DNA of 38,926 nt from Jimgerdemannia flammicorona (taxonomy: Eukaryota > Mucoromycota > Endogonomycetes > Endogonales > Endogonaceae), in NCBI GenBank assembly GCA_003990745.1, contig RBNI01000170.1:1-38926 (forward strand), read 5' to 3'. The notes under the pieces were generated by a model, which had not been told where the DNA came from, did no database searches, and saw only the letters and a list, made by a program, of their open reading frames with translations. Below are positions 1 through 10,945 of this stretch, piece after piece (position 1 is the first letter of the stretch; every line of letters starts with the position of its first letter). Both the position numbers and the translations under genes were made by a program.

Positions 1-330
1 TTTTTTAGTCTCTTAGACTTCTTCCTTTATTAATACAGCTGTCTATCCCATATATAATACACTAGGCCCACCCCTATCTGATCCCCCTAGAGGGCCCCCT
101 TCTCTTCTCTCCTACTCTCTTTCAATTAAAGACTATAAGGCCATTAGCTACTACCACCCACCCCCCACTCTGGCCACAAATCTCTTCTACTAATCAGTGG
201 CAGTATCCATCCTGGAGACCTCATCCAGCCCACCACCCCATCAGAATATCTCCCATCAACTCCTCTCATCTTAGTAGCCTTACTTGTAAACTCAGCTATT
301 GTTTCTTCTTAAACACAAAGAGCCAATGTC
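1..330 (-). mobile_element. Short non-RIPped insert, possible poly(A) retroposon, cut by window edge
   Basis: This stretch is clearly richer in G+C than its surroundings and shows none of the decay seen in the adjacent gypsy copy. Read on the minus strand it ends with AATAAAG, about 25 bases of sequence, and then an A run that starts at the window edge (six T at 1-6 on the plus strand). Homology to gypsy copy A2 (near 22270-22320) stops at about 330, so this is an insertion or a break point within A1. The two SINE copies at 10.3-11.0 kb and 25.9-26.2 kb have the same layout of AATAAA shortly before poly(A), but I see no clear sequence match to them. The left flank and any target duplication lie outside the window. 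Confidence 0.4.
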
Positions 331-1994
331 CAGCTAGCTTAACCCATATAGCTAAAACTCAATAGTAAGCTAAAGCAATGTCCTTTGCTATCATTTTGTA
401 ATAGAACTACTCCAATGGCAAAATTTAATATATCAGTAGTGACCATGAATTTTAGGCTTTGATCTATATTATACAGAACTAGAGCATAGATCAGACAGTT
501 CTTGAGTTCTTAGAAAGCTTGTTAATAGAAGAGATTCTAGGTATAGGAGATACAGTGGTCTGAGTGCAGGACCTTCCTTATGAGATTAGTCAGTAGCTTG
601 GCAATATCAGAGAAGTTTCTGATAAAGCAACAGTAGTAGCCAGCTAGACTAAGAAAAGATCAGAGTTTTGTGAGGTTTGATATAATAGACTATTTTTGAA
701 TTATCTCTATTTTATATGGATCTACTTAAATTCCTTATATAGAGACAATGTGATCAAGATATTTAACTTATTCTTTGAAGAATTTACACTTATTGAGCTT
801 GGCATAAAGCTTGTATTTTTAGGACTATTTGAATGTATTCAAGATATTCTTCTTTAGTTGCACTAAAGATCAGAATGTCATTAAGATATATCAATAGAAA
901 AATGAATAGTTAGTCTTTGAATATCTTGTTCATCAAGGTCTAGAATATGGTAGGTACATTGGTAAGACTAAATGCTAAGACTAGAAATTTATAGAGTCCA
1001 AAGGGGGTCATAAACATAGTCTTGGGAATATCTTCTAGCTTGATTCAGATCTGGTGGTATTCTGACATAAGGTCCAACTTGGTGAAGTACTTGGCATTCT
1101 TGAGAGTATTAAAGATTTGATCAAATAAAGATAGCAGATAGTGGTTCTTAATAGTGAGTTTATTGAGTACACAGTAGCCTATATATATTTGCAGAGTACT
1201 ATTCTTCTTCTTAATAAATAAGACTAGTGAGCCATAAGGAGATTTGCTTGGCTGAATAGCTCCTCATATAAGTAGTTCTTCTAGTTCCTTCTTAACTACA
1301 TCAATTTCAAGTAGTGATATGCAGTACATATGTTTTCTTGGGTGGTATATCTCCTGGGGTCAGTTTGATTTCATAATCAACTTCTCATATAGGCAGCAGA
1401 CCAAGTAGCTTATCTGGAAAGACATCCTTGAATTCTTCTAGCAGTAACTTGATGCTTTCATTGACTGATAGTTTCTGGTCTTATTTCTTGGGATAGACTA
1501 TTGCAATAAAGATATATATTGTCTTCTTGAGTACTCTCTTATATTATATGGCTAACAGTATTGCAATCTGGGTCTTGCTTGTGATCTTGTCTGTCTTGAT
1601 AGTGATATTGACTCTATCTTGAAGTAAGGTGACTTCATTATTATACCAATCAATGTTTGGGTTGTGTTTCATAAGCCAGAGTTTTCCTATGATCAGAGTA
1701 TGATCTCCTAGTAGTATAATCTTGAGATCTACTTATTCCTAATATTTCTGAATCTTGATGGGTAGTTTGGTAGCAATTGACTTGATAGGAGTACAGTGTA
1801 CCATCTGTTGTAACTATACTATTATTCTTAGATATAGGCTTAGTGAGAATCTTAAGACTTTCAATGAGGTTCTAATTAATGAAGTTCCCTGCAGCTCTGC
1901 TGTCTATGAGTATTTGAACTTCTTTTCCTTTGACTAGACCTTTGAAAATGAGTATAGCTTAAGCTCAATTTTCAGTAAGACTTGCTGCTTGATC

Positions 1995-2400
1995 AGTACT
2001 ACTAAAATCTTTTTGGTCTTATTTGGTTTCAGAGAGTTTTTGGACTTCTGTAATCTTGGATTAACTGGCTTTTTCTAGAATCATTTGCATGACTTGGTCT
2101 CCTTTCTTGACTGTATAGTCTTGATTCTTCTGATGACTTGAACTTGTTCTTGAAAGTCTGGGTCAATAACACTAGTACCTATATATATCTAAATAATATT
2201 TGACACTGAGTTCTGATCATAGTGCAATTCTAACATAATGTCCTTTAGGATATTGAACTGTAATTTCAGTAGGCACTAGAGTTTGGTCCTTAACTAGAAT
2301 AGTAACTTGTTTGACAGAGTGTAGATCAAGATCAATGACTCCTTTTATTTGATATTGAGAGGCCTGGGCCTTCAGGTGAAGCTTCTTGATCTTGAGCTTA
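1995..2400 (-). pseudogene. dUTPase domain in gypsy A1
   Basis: Between zinc knuckle and protease the decayed frame carries trimeric dUTPase motifs in order: motif 1 with DLHS (2317-2342), the strand LVPTEITVQYPKGHY, motif 2 VRIALxSELSVK (about 2219-2242, a stop replacing one residue), motif 3 VIDPDFQEQVQV (about 2150-2170), motif 4 YTVKKGDQVMQMILEK (about 2075-2120) and motif 5 KDFSSTD (1996-2015; GFGST in the family). An extra 4 bases between motifs 2 and 3 shift the frame relative to A2. dUTPases hydrolyse dUTP to dUMP and limit uracil incorporation into DNA; a role during reverse transcription is inference. Motif 5 has Ser where A2 still has Gly, a G-to-A change. Confidence 0.82.
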
Positions 2401-2478
2401 GGTTGACTGATAGTAAGATTGATAGGAGTATTTTTGGACAATATAGTAACTGGTCTAGAAAATTTACTAGTCTTTTTA

Positions 2479-2527
2479 GGACATTTAGTTGTAATATATC
2501 CTATTTGGTAACAGAAGAAATAGGCTC
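2479..2527 (-). other. Gag zinc knuckle remnant, element A1
   Basis: The minus-strand frame reads YFFC-YQIG-YITTK-CP, matching CX2CX4HX4C if the first Cys and the His have both become Tyr. Both replacements are single transitions (TGC to TAC, CAT to TAT). The knuckle lies just upstream of the dUTPase domain in the element's coding direction. Confidence 0.6.
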
Positions 2528-3471
2528 CAGATTTCTTCAGATAGTTTTTTCTTCAGAGATAAGCTTGGTGCTCTTTTTGTTCATAGTGTCTAAATCTATT
2601 GATACTGAGCCAACTATCTTTGGTTGGTTTCTGTAGCAGTTCTCAAAGTAGTTCTTCTTATGGTGTTCTGGTTCAAAATGATTGCCAAAGATGATAACAT
2701 CAAACCTATTGACAATTCTCATAACTTTATCAAGACTTTATAGCTCTTCTAGCTCAACCTTGACTTGTGTATTTTTCTTCAGATCTTAGATATAGTGGTC
2801 TATCTTTTCATCCTTAACTATTGCTGGTAGTTTGAGTAGGATTAATAGGAATTGTATATTATAGCTTTGCATAGACTTGAGTTGCTTAATGTTTGCTAGC
2901 TTGTCCCTGGCTAGCTTAGTAGTATTAGCAGTCTTAAACTGCTTGTAAAGAGCTCTCTTGAAAACTTTCCAATCTTTAATTTGTATATTTGAGTATATAG
3001 ATATATATATATAGTTATGATGTGATTGTATTATCAAATGGCTGTATTTTCTTAAAGAAGTGTAGTGATAAATTAGACTTATATATCTTTTTTCATTCTT
3101 ATAAGCTTAAAGTATTGGTCTAATTGGAAGATCCATATATCTGTAGATAGTTCTCCTCAGTAACTATCAAAGATATCTGGCTTGAGAGACTTGAAACTAA
3201 CTAGTACTACAGTGAAATGTGATATACTTATAGTTCTTATTTTTTGCTAGTCTAGTTATACTTGAAGTACTTAGATTTTGTGAACTATAGAGGTGATCAT
3301 ATCCTCTATGCTGACTTGTAGTTCTTCTACTTCTCTTATAGCAGAGAGGTCTGACTAATAGGTTGACTCTTTACAGCTCATTTTAGATTTGTGTGACTAG
3401 TTGTAACTAATTTCCAAATTTGTATAGAATTTCTTAATAAGGTAAGATATAACAATACTACTACTACTAAG

Positions 3472-3934
3472 TGTAATAGTTCTAGTTTCTTTTAGAGGAA
3501 GTGGCTAAATCTGGAAGTTTTGGTTAGTCTAAAGTAGCTCAAAGAGATACTTAATGGTTTAAGTATTCTTAAAGAATTTCTAGAAGAAAATATTCTGAGA
3601 TTTATTCAGGTAGAAAATAAGAATATTTATATATAATCTGAAAGAAAGATCCAGAAAGATCTTGAAAAGAAAGAAAAATGCCAAGAAATAGGTTTTTGGC
3701 AAAGCTGACTAATATAATTCTACAATATTCTAAAAGGTTCTATAACTAGCTAAGATAAAATACTTAGCACTAAGGAAAGATAAGAAGTTCTAGTAGTGTT
3801 TGGATGCTGAGAGAAGATTTCTAAGCAAGTAGAAGGTACCAGAACATAGTAGAATATTTAAGAAATAACAAGAAAATACTAGCTAAAAGATGCAAAAATA
3901 TACTAAGGCTAAATATGACTGTGAAATTGTTACA
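3472..3934 (-). repeat. LTR of gypsy family A (5' LTR of A1)
   Basis: A 463-bp segment begins TGTAATAG and ends TTACA on the plus strand (inverted ends TGTAA/TTACA) and matches 19788-20243 along its whole length with mostly C/T and G/A differences. Since A1 coding reads leftwards from it, this is the 5' LTR. Just inside it, in element direction, lies CTTAGTAGTAGTAG, similar to the sequence next to the B-family LTRs (TTGGTAGTAGCAG), and therefore a candidate primer-binding site. Confidence 0.85.
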
Positions 3935-6900
3935 GTAGTTGTATAGATGGTCTTATAAATTCACATACTACTTCTTTACTGATAGTCTAATCAATACTTT
4001 CTTCCAGGCTTTCAGTATTGATTACTCCAACAAAAAGATCTTCTTGGCTACTTTCAGAGTCTCTAAGAACATCAAAATTGCTTTCTAGTTCTTGTAGAAA
4101 ATTTACTTCACTTTTATCCTCAATAGTAGTAGGTATACATATCTCTATATTATTACTATTCTTTCTTAGAGACTTGACTTGCTTTTCTTGATACTTTTAA
4201 CTCAATTGGTACCTTGTGTTTTTGTCCATAGAAGGTAAAGACTAGGAGTTGCTTCTTGATGTCTACATTGACTCTAACTTGGTGTAATCAATCAGTTTCC
4301 AAAATCAGATCATAGGAGATTACTGAAGTTATGATAGCTTGAGATATATTGAGACAGGCCTTTTTAACTTGAATAGATATATCTCTGACTAGCCCAAGAG
4401 GAGTGAATACTGATCTATCTGCCATGATGACTCTTGCTTTAGTTTCTTTATCAATTCTCTATCTAATCTTTTCTAACATTTGCTAGTTGATAATGCAAAC
4501 TGCTGCTCCAGTATTAATAAGAATTCTGGCATTTTCACTATGTACTTTTCCATTAGCTAGCCTTGTAGATTAATGTTCTTAGTACTGGTATTTATAAACT
4601 ATATAGATAGTACTAGGCTCCAGTGTATATAGTTCTTGGAAAGAGATTCTCTTGATATCTTCTTTGGCTTCCTTGAGGAATTTTCACCTAACTTCTAATG
4701 TATTCTTAAGAACTTATTCAAATATGAGGCCTGTATTCTGAGTACAGAGATATTTCCAAAGTAATACTACTTTATGAGGTTTACTGCTCCTTCAATGCCT
4801 AGGTCTCTTAGGGCAAACTCTCTCATTTCTATTGGGCATTTCATCAGCTAAAGATTTTATACACATGTGTTCTTCTTCTTTGAGATCAGGCAGAGAGGTA
4901 CTTCTTAATACTCTTGATAGACCAGCTTCTGATTCAGGGATGTCTCTTCTAACTCTCTTGTTATTTTTCTGAGATATATTTGAAGAGAAATGGCCATATC
5001 TTGGATATTTATCTGTGGAAATAGTTACTGGCAATAGTGATAGAAGTGGGGTCCTTGGGAGTCTTCTTTGTCCTCTAATCTGAGTAGATACTGCATTCTA
5101 AGTCACCTTAGAGGGAAAGGCTTCAAAGTATAGATAGGTATTATCTTGGCTATAAAGTCAGACAGCTTCTTCTTCCATTTCTCAAGTCTCTTTATCTATC
5201 TAAATAAGGTTGATATTTCTATCATTGGACAGAGTCTATTTCTTTAGGCATAATCTCTGAATGTGACCTTAGTTTCCACAGTTGAAGTAGGTTGGGGCAT
5301 AGGAACTTATTGCTGATAAACTAGTAGTTATAACTGGTAAGGCCTGAGTAGAGCTCCTGTTATCTTATTACCAGTAGTCTGGTCTATTATCTCAATGATA
5401 ATCTTACTGTCTTTCTCCTTGGTTCTTTAACTGAGCAACTACAATGGCTAGGTCTTTTATTTATTTGATGAGTATTATCATAGAGTCTTTTTGGATTCTT
5501 AGTAGAGGCTGCAGTTGTTGTCTATACTGAGTTGGGATTGAGAGTAGGAGTCTGGTCTCATAGCTAGCCAACTGAGTTCTCAAGTAAGCATTCTCTTATT
5601 CTGAAGTTATTCCATAAGTTCTTGAGGTTTTAGCTTGAGCTGGTTCTCAATATTCTTATATTGTAAGAGAGATCTATAGTCTGTTTTTCAGCATTCTTGT
5701 ACTCTAGTAACTTTTTGCTCAATACTTCAATAGTCTATTCTAATGACTTATTTTTAAAGCTCTGGGAATTTCATTGAGGAAAGTGGTTGAGATCAGAGCT
5801 AGTTGGACTATAGGTTGCATGTTTGCCTTAATCATCTGAGCTTGAATTCAATGGTAGAAGTCTATTGGGGTTTTATTGGCAGCTTAGCTTATGTAAATCA
5901 AAGCTTCTTGTACTTTCTATTGATGCTTAAGACAATTGAACTATATGTAGAGCCAGGCCTTATGAATATTATATCTATCCACATAGTCTCCATTTGCTTG
6001 AAGATTGTAAGCTTATTCTGTTATAGATTTCTCCTCTAATTTGCTTTACTTAGTTATACTCCTATAGGGCAGAATCTCATAGGAGTGATTCTATGATTCT
6101 GAGTTTTCTCTGGATATTCTACTGTTTAACTACTGCTTATACTTCAATTTCTCTAAAGAATTCCTCAATATCTTCACTGTCTGCTCTATGAAATTTCTAA
6201 AAATAGCTCATATCTAATTTGTTTTCACTATCTGAGTCTAGTTCTGAGGTAGAATTTCTTAATAATTCTTGAGATAGAAAAGGTGGAGATACTTGATAAA
6301 CTAGTAGTACTGACAGAGAACAGTATCTTGGTAAGAGTGTAAGATGTCTAGCTCTTCTAATTAAAGCTAGTATAGAGGTTCTTGATAGTAGTAGTTCTCT
6401 GATTAAGTAATAGTGATCACTAAATACTGAGATTCTGAGAGGGCTTGAGCTTCTTGTCTCTTGTAGATAGTAATAGGGTATGAAGGACCAGAGTGCTAAG
6501 ATTCTAGTAATAGAAATAGGACTAATGTAGCTAATGTTTAGTTCATTTGCCCCTTATTGTTATGAAGTAGTAGAGTTCTGTTTATCTTATCAAGGATCTA
6601 TATTTCTGTCTAAATAGTGATAAAGGTTGAATTTGTCTCTTGAGTAGTCTGATTGAATTCTCCAATTATTATCTTCCTCTTATTCTAGAAGATATAGATA
6701 GTAATCCTCTTCTTTTTTAGATATTTCAAAGTATACTTAATTCAGTAGTATAGCTCAGATGATAACAGTAGTAATATAGTCACTTCTGCCTAAATATCTT
6801 CTATAGATTAGGGTCTGATATTCTTCAGGAAAATCTTCTTCTTGTTCTGAGTCTTGGATCTATATGGGCTCAGGTTGTCCTTTGAGACATCCTCTTTCTT

Positions 6901-7130
6901 TTGAGGTCAAACTGTAATCTGTATCATCTCTTTCTTCTGATTCAGTTTCTTGACTACTAGTTCTGAATAAGATGAGAGCTGTCCTGATAATAGTATGTAC
7001 TTCTCTTTCTAAAGCTAGCTATATTGACTTTTTTCTCCTAAATTCTCTACTATAGATAACTGCTGGATTCTTGAGTCAAATAGTCAAGTCTTTAAAAACT
7101 TTCTCAGTTGAGCCCTCAAAATATAGTATG
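3935..7130 (-). pseudogene. Gypsy element C: decayed gag and protease
   Basis: A third retrotransposon family, interrupted on its pol side by the A1 LTR at 3934. On the minus strand a Gag zinc knuckle YFNCGNxGHIQRLC lies at about 5230-5290 (first Cys now Tyr), and a retropepsin at about 4270-4530 begins ARILINTGAAVCIIN, where the catalytic DTG has become NTG. It continues with VRDISIQVKKACLNIS and ISYDLILETDW, typical of gypsy proteases with a downstream ILG-like motif. The part from about 5800 to 7130 should be upstream Gag; it is too decayed to delimit. I see no dUTPase motifs between knuckle and protease, unlike families A and B. RT is not in the window. Confidence 0.75.
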
Positions 7131-8450
7131 TAATTTATATAGATTGATTTACTAATATATATATTACTCAATATATTACTAATTAATTATATGTTATTTA
7201 TCTCTTCTGCTAATATATTCTAGCTCTATATTCATTTAACTACTATTTAATTTGTTTATATTTCTTATATCAAGTTAGAGTTTATATATTACAAGTTATT
7301 AGTTATATGACTGGTCATTCAGAATAGCAAAAAAGTTAGTAATCATTTTTATATTTCTTGGTAGTATTCTATTATTTTTTGATGATTTGGCAATTATTCT
7401 AATATTTTTGACTAAGTTTCTGTAGTCTTGTATTTAGTTCAATTGACTTGTATCTTGAGTTCTGGTCTTGATTTTGATTTTTTATAATGATTTTCCATAG
7501 TAAGAGAAATTTTTCAACTCAAATCTCAAGCAATTATTGCTCTAGTTATCTTGTTTTTTAGAATTATTCCAGTCTCTTGAAGGCAGTGTATTTTTCTGTA
7601 AAATTTTTTTTACTTCAAACTTCAACTGACTGAGGTTTAAATACTATAAGTCAAGGAGATATTTATACAAATTTCAGACTATATATGAGGTTATATAATT
7701 GACCATTTTTTCAAAATAGTTTATATAGTAGCTTGTCAGTTCTTAGATGTCTGAAATCTTAATATATTCTAAGTTAGAGATGACCCAGAATATATACCTG
7801 AATATCTGATAGACTCTCTTAGCTAACTTCTATTTATATCTATCCAGATATATAATATTTGTAATTTCTTGAGAGCTGGCCTGTGAGAAGTCTTAGTAGA
7901 GATAATATTTTAACTCATATTTTTGTTATATTTAGAGATATTCAATAGTAGTAGAGATTCTTGTTTCCATTTCATAGTAGTTGAGAGTATAGTAATATGG
8001 ATCTCTTATAAAGAGGTTCAAACTTGGAGTCTTTCTTATATGCATTCTCATAGCTCTTTTGATATTAGAGAATATCTGATATTAGACTGATAGACCTTAG
8101 TGGTTCCTTAACCTTACTGTTTGGCAGGTAGTAGGTATTTTGTTTTGTAGTGAGTTTCTTATTTATGAATAATACCTTGTACTCCTTTTTGATACTTCTT
8201 TTATATCCTTAGGGTCTTTTTCTTTGATCCAGAGAGTAAAGTTATCTGATTTGGAGTAATATACTACTGAGATCACCATGAGTCATAATGAGTTTGGATG
8301 CAGATCATCTTCTGGTCAAGATGAGTCACAGTTGAGTCATAATTTCCAGAGGCTTATAAAGTCTGAGCAGTCTCCTGACTTCTGATGTTACTGGTTTCAA
8401 AGATATCATCACAGTATATATGGTACAGTAATTATTTGGAAAAAATTGAC
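7131..8450 (-). repeat. LTR-like tract, probably 5' LTR of element C
   Basis: AT-rich non-coding DNA next to the gag side of element C. A TGTAA start occurs at about 7131. Near the other end, about 8355-8420, is a stretch with 'aaagtctgagcagt..tctgacttctga' and 'tttcaa' that closely matches part of the B-family LTRs (28970-29030 and 33830-33885), in the same orientation. The right end is not defined, because the tract stops at the boundary of the GC-richer Ras island near 8456. The assignment rests on position and on that shared segment. Confidence 0.45.
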
Positions 8451-8455
8451 CACCT

Positions 8456-9554
8456 TAAAAGGAACCTATCACACGAATCTCTTGATTGCGCGATTCACTG
8501 AATTTTACCTTTTTATCTGAACGAGCACCATCTATTTATACAGCCTATTACTTAATATTATAACTTACGTAAGGGCGCTGCGTAACTTATCGAAGAGCTT
8601 CTAATGTAACCGCAGTGTTTCTAAGCCAACCATCGTTCCACAACCCTAAAATTGGATAGCAGTACTCAGGCCAATCAGAATAAATACCGCGATCGTTTTT
8701 CGCGCCCTCCCCTCCCCCCGACGGAATACACTCAAAACATGTCCAAGGCTTCCTTCTTGCGCGAGTACAAGTTGGTTATGGTCGGTGGCGGTGATGTTGA
8801 TAAATCCGCCCTGGCCATTCAGTTCGTCCAGTCACATTTCGTCGATGAGTACGACCCGACCCTCGAAGATTCCTACCGCAAACAGTGCGTCATTGACGGG
8901 GAGACCGCCTTACTGGATATTTTGGATACCGCCGGTCAAGAAGAGTACAGTGCTATGCGTGAGCAGTACATGATAAATGGCGAGGGTTTCCTTCTCGTCT
9001 ACTCCATCACTTCGCGCAACAGTTTTGAGGAGATCAACACCTTCTATCAACAAATCCGTCATGTCAGAGACCGAGATTTCTTCCCCATGGCCTTGATCGG
9101 CAGCAAATGCGAATTAGAGCAGGAGAGGCAGGTGTCTAGCCAAGAGGGCCGTGACCTCGCCAAAGTCTTCGGCTGCCCCTTCTTCGAGGTCTCTGCCAAG
9201 CAGCGCATCAACGTTGACGAAGCCTTCTACGACGTCGTCCGCGAGATCCGACGGTTCAACAAGGAGCAAGAGGCTCGCGGTCGCCCCGCCAACGCCAACG
9301 TCAGCTATGGCAACCAGCTCGAGATGGATGAGGCCAACAGTGGTGGCACGTGCTGCTGCATCGTTATGTAAAAAGCGAGGACATATAGTTTGTAGGATAT
9401 TTTGTTATGCTTCCCCAACCACTTTCTCAACTTCTCTCTCCCACTTTCTCTTTCAGTGATTTCTGTTCATATATAAGATAACTCTCACCTTACAAGAATG
9501 TATTATATATAGTTTATTATTATTATTATAACAGAATTTGTTAAAAAAAAAAAA
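8456..9554 (+). mobile_element. Ras-bearing GC island, probable retrocopy with poly(A)
   Basis: Composition switches abruptly from AT-rich DNA to CG-containing sequence at about 8456 and back after 9540. The island holds a leader of about 280 bases, an uninterrupted Ras coding region, about 170 bases after the stop, and a pure run of 12 A at 9543-9554, where AT-rich repeat DNA resumes. Fungal Ras genes usually have introns, so an intronless copy with terminal poly(A) suggests an mRNA-derived insertion. I could not find a convincing target-site duplication. An ordinary native gene with its promoter remains possible. Confidence 0.5.
8739..9371 (+). CDS. Ras-family small GTPase with altered P-loop and NKxD motifs
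   Basis: Intact 210-residue frame starting at the first in-frame ATG (A at -3). The frame is open further upstream to about 8625, but only a TTG (8652) is available there and family alignment supports the ATG. It shows the fungal Ras start FLREYKL, switch [10 protein letters not shown] with T41, switch II DTAGQEE (63-67), EVSAK near 149-153, and a C-terminus TCCCIVM: a CaaX box for farnesylation preceded by two cysteines suitable for palmitoylation, so plasma-membrane location is expected. Odd points: the P-loop reads GGGDVDKS (residues 16-23), equal to G13D and G15D in H-Ras numbering, breaking the GxxxxGK[ST] consensus; and NKCD is SKCE (122-125). No intron and no RIP stops. It may be a non-signalling or dominant-negative paralogue, or a young pseudogene. 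Confidence 0.9.
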   Translation: MSKASFLREYKLVMVGGGDVDKSALAIQFVQSHFVDEYDPTLEDSYRKQCVIDGETALLDILDTAGQEEYSAMREQYMINGEGFLLVYSITSRNSFEEINTFYQQIRHVRDRDFFPMALIGSKCELEQERQVSSQEGRDLAKVFGCPFFEVSAKQRINVDEAFYDVVREIRRFNKEQEARGRPANANVSYGNQLEMDEANSGGTCCCIVM

Positions 9555-10324
9555 TGAATCAACTAAATTATTAAGATTTTACTATCTCTAATATTTTATT
9601 ATTATATATAATAATCCTCTATATTCTATTTTTCTTTTTGCTAAATTATCATCTTTTCTTTATTATATTACTCAGTAGAACATTCCAGAATAGCTCAGAA
9701 TAGTTCAGAATTACTTTCCTAAATAGTTCTACTAAGATTTCATTAATTACTAATTAATGCTTAGTAACTCTCTATAATGTTCATCAGTGTAGGTTACCTA
9801 TAGGTCTCTAGTATCTGTGGTGATCTTTGGTGAGCTTTCTGGTAAGTATAGTTCTAATATAGGTGACTGTTTTTTAGATAGAGTCAGGATGAGATATCAT
9901 AGATATAAGAGAAAGAACAATTACAGTAGACTAGTAAAATACCAAGCTGATGATAGTTATTGAGGCAGGAGTAAGTACTGTATCAGTAAGGTCTTCTGAT
10001 TGGTACAGAGTAATTAGATAGTAGATATCACTCTCAGTAACTCTTGATAATATATAGAATTAGACTCTGATTATTTGGAACCCAGATCAGATGTTTTGAC
10101 TATACTCAACTGAAACTGAGAGCTAATATAAATGATTAAGACTTATAAGCTTAAGTAGTAGAGTATTGAAAATCTCCTTCTATCTTATATATAAGTTCTC
10201 TACTCATCTTATTGGAGAGAACTAGGTCCTACCCACTATTCTATATTTCTTAGGGAGTTTTTTTTTACCTATTGCTCTATTTGAAGTAGTGGAGGCTATT
10301 CTATTTAGCTTAAACATAGTCTGA
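9555..10324. other. AT-rich intergenic, nothing recognised
   Basis: No frame of useful length and no recognisable protein on either strand. There are short direct repeats (for example 'cagaatag.tcagaat' near 9685-9715) and an oligo(T) run at about 10258-10266. It may be old repeat sequence. Confidence 0.3.
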
Positions 10325-10945
10325 TATATATATTAGGGTTTTGGATATATATCTTTAGTTATAAATATATGTATAGTTACTTTTCCTCTAGTAGTAGAGA
10401 AAGTATAGTATATAGAATGAGATATAGACTAACATAAGCTCTGCTATATCTGATAGTACTCCCAAATAAATGAAATTAATTTAAATTGAATAAAATTCAA
10501 ATTGAATCAAATTGGGGATTTTTTAATTTGAATTAAGTTCAAATCAAATTGAATTCAAATTAAATTAAGAGTTTGATTTAAACTCTATTTTTTGAAATAT
10601 AATAACTTGGCAAATATATATATATCTAAATTCAATAATATTTAGCTTGTTAGATTTCTCTATATAAGTAGAATCTAATAAGCAAAAAATCATTGAATTT
10701 GAATATATATTCATTGAGTTTTTATATTTCAAAAAATAGAGTTCAAATCAGATCTTAAATCAAATTTGGATCAAATTCAATTTAATTTAATTTATTAGAA
10801 GTACTAGTATCTAGTATGGTCAAGCTACTAGACAATAGCTAGCCTAGGTTTAATAGAAGTATAGTACTCAGTATGAGAGTAGAGAGAGGGTTTTGGCCTA
10901 TATAATCTAGGTTTTCTTTTAATAAAAATATATAAGACTTGAGTT

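Larger units (their letters stand above)
331..3471 (-). pseudogene. Gypsy element A1: decayed gag-dUTPase-protease-RT-RNase H
   Basis: Internal region of a Ty3/gypsy retrotransposon read from high to low coordinates. In order it shows a Gag core (about 2790-3040), a zinc knuckle (about 2479-2527), a dUTPase domain (1995-2400), a retropepsin-like site DSRAAGNF (about 1870-1910), reverse transcriptase and the start of RNase H (about 340-530). The RT catalytic box reads YLND near 871-894, so the first catalytic Asp has become Asn. Stops and small indels occur throughout. The same protein can be followed in copy A2 (19788-24319), where integrase and chromodomain are also present; in A1 these would lie left of the window or were replaced by the 1-330 segment. 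Not functional. Confidence 0.88.

Noticed and set aside
8652..8738. Ras N-terminal extension of 29 residues from a TTG
   Set aside because: The codon at 8652 is TTG, not ATG. The ATG at 8739 has a good context and gives the usual fungal Ras start, so the extension is most likely 5' UTR.
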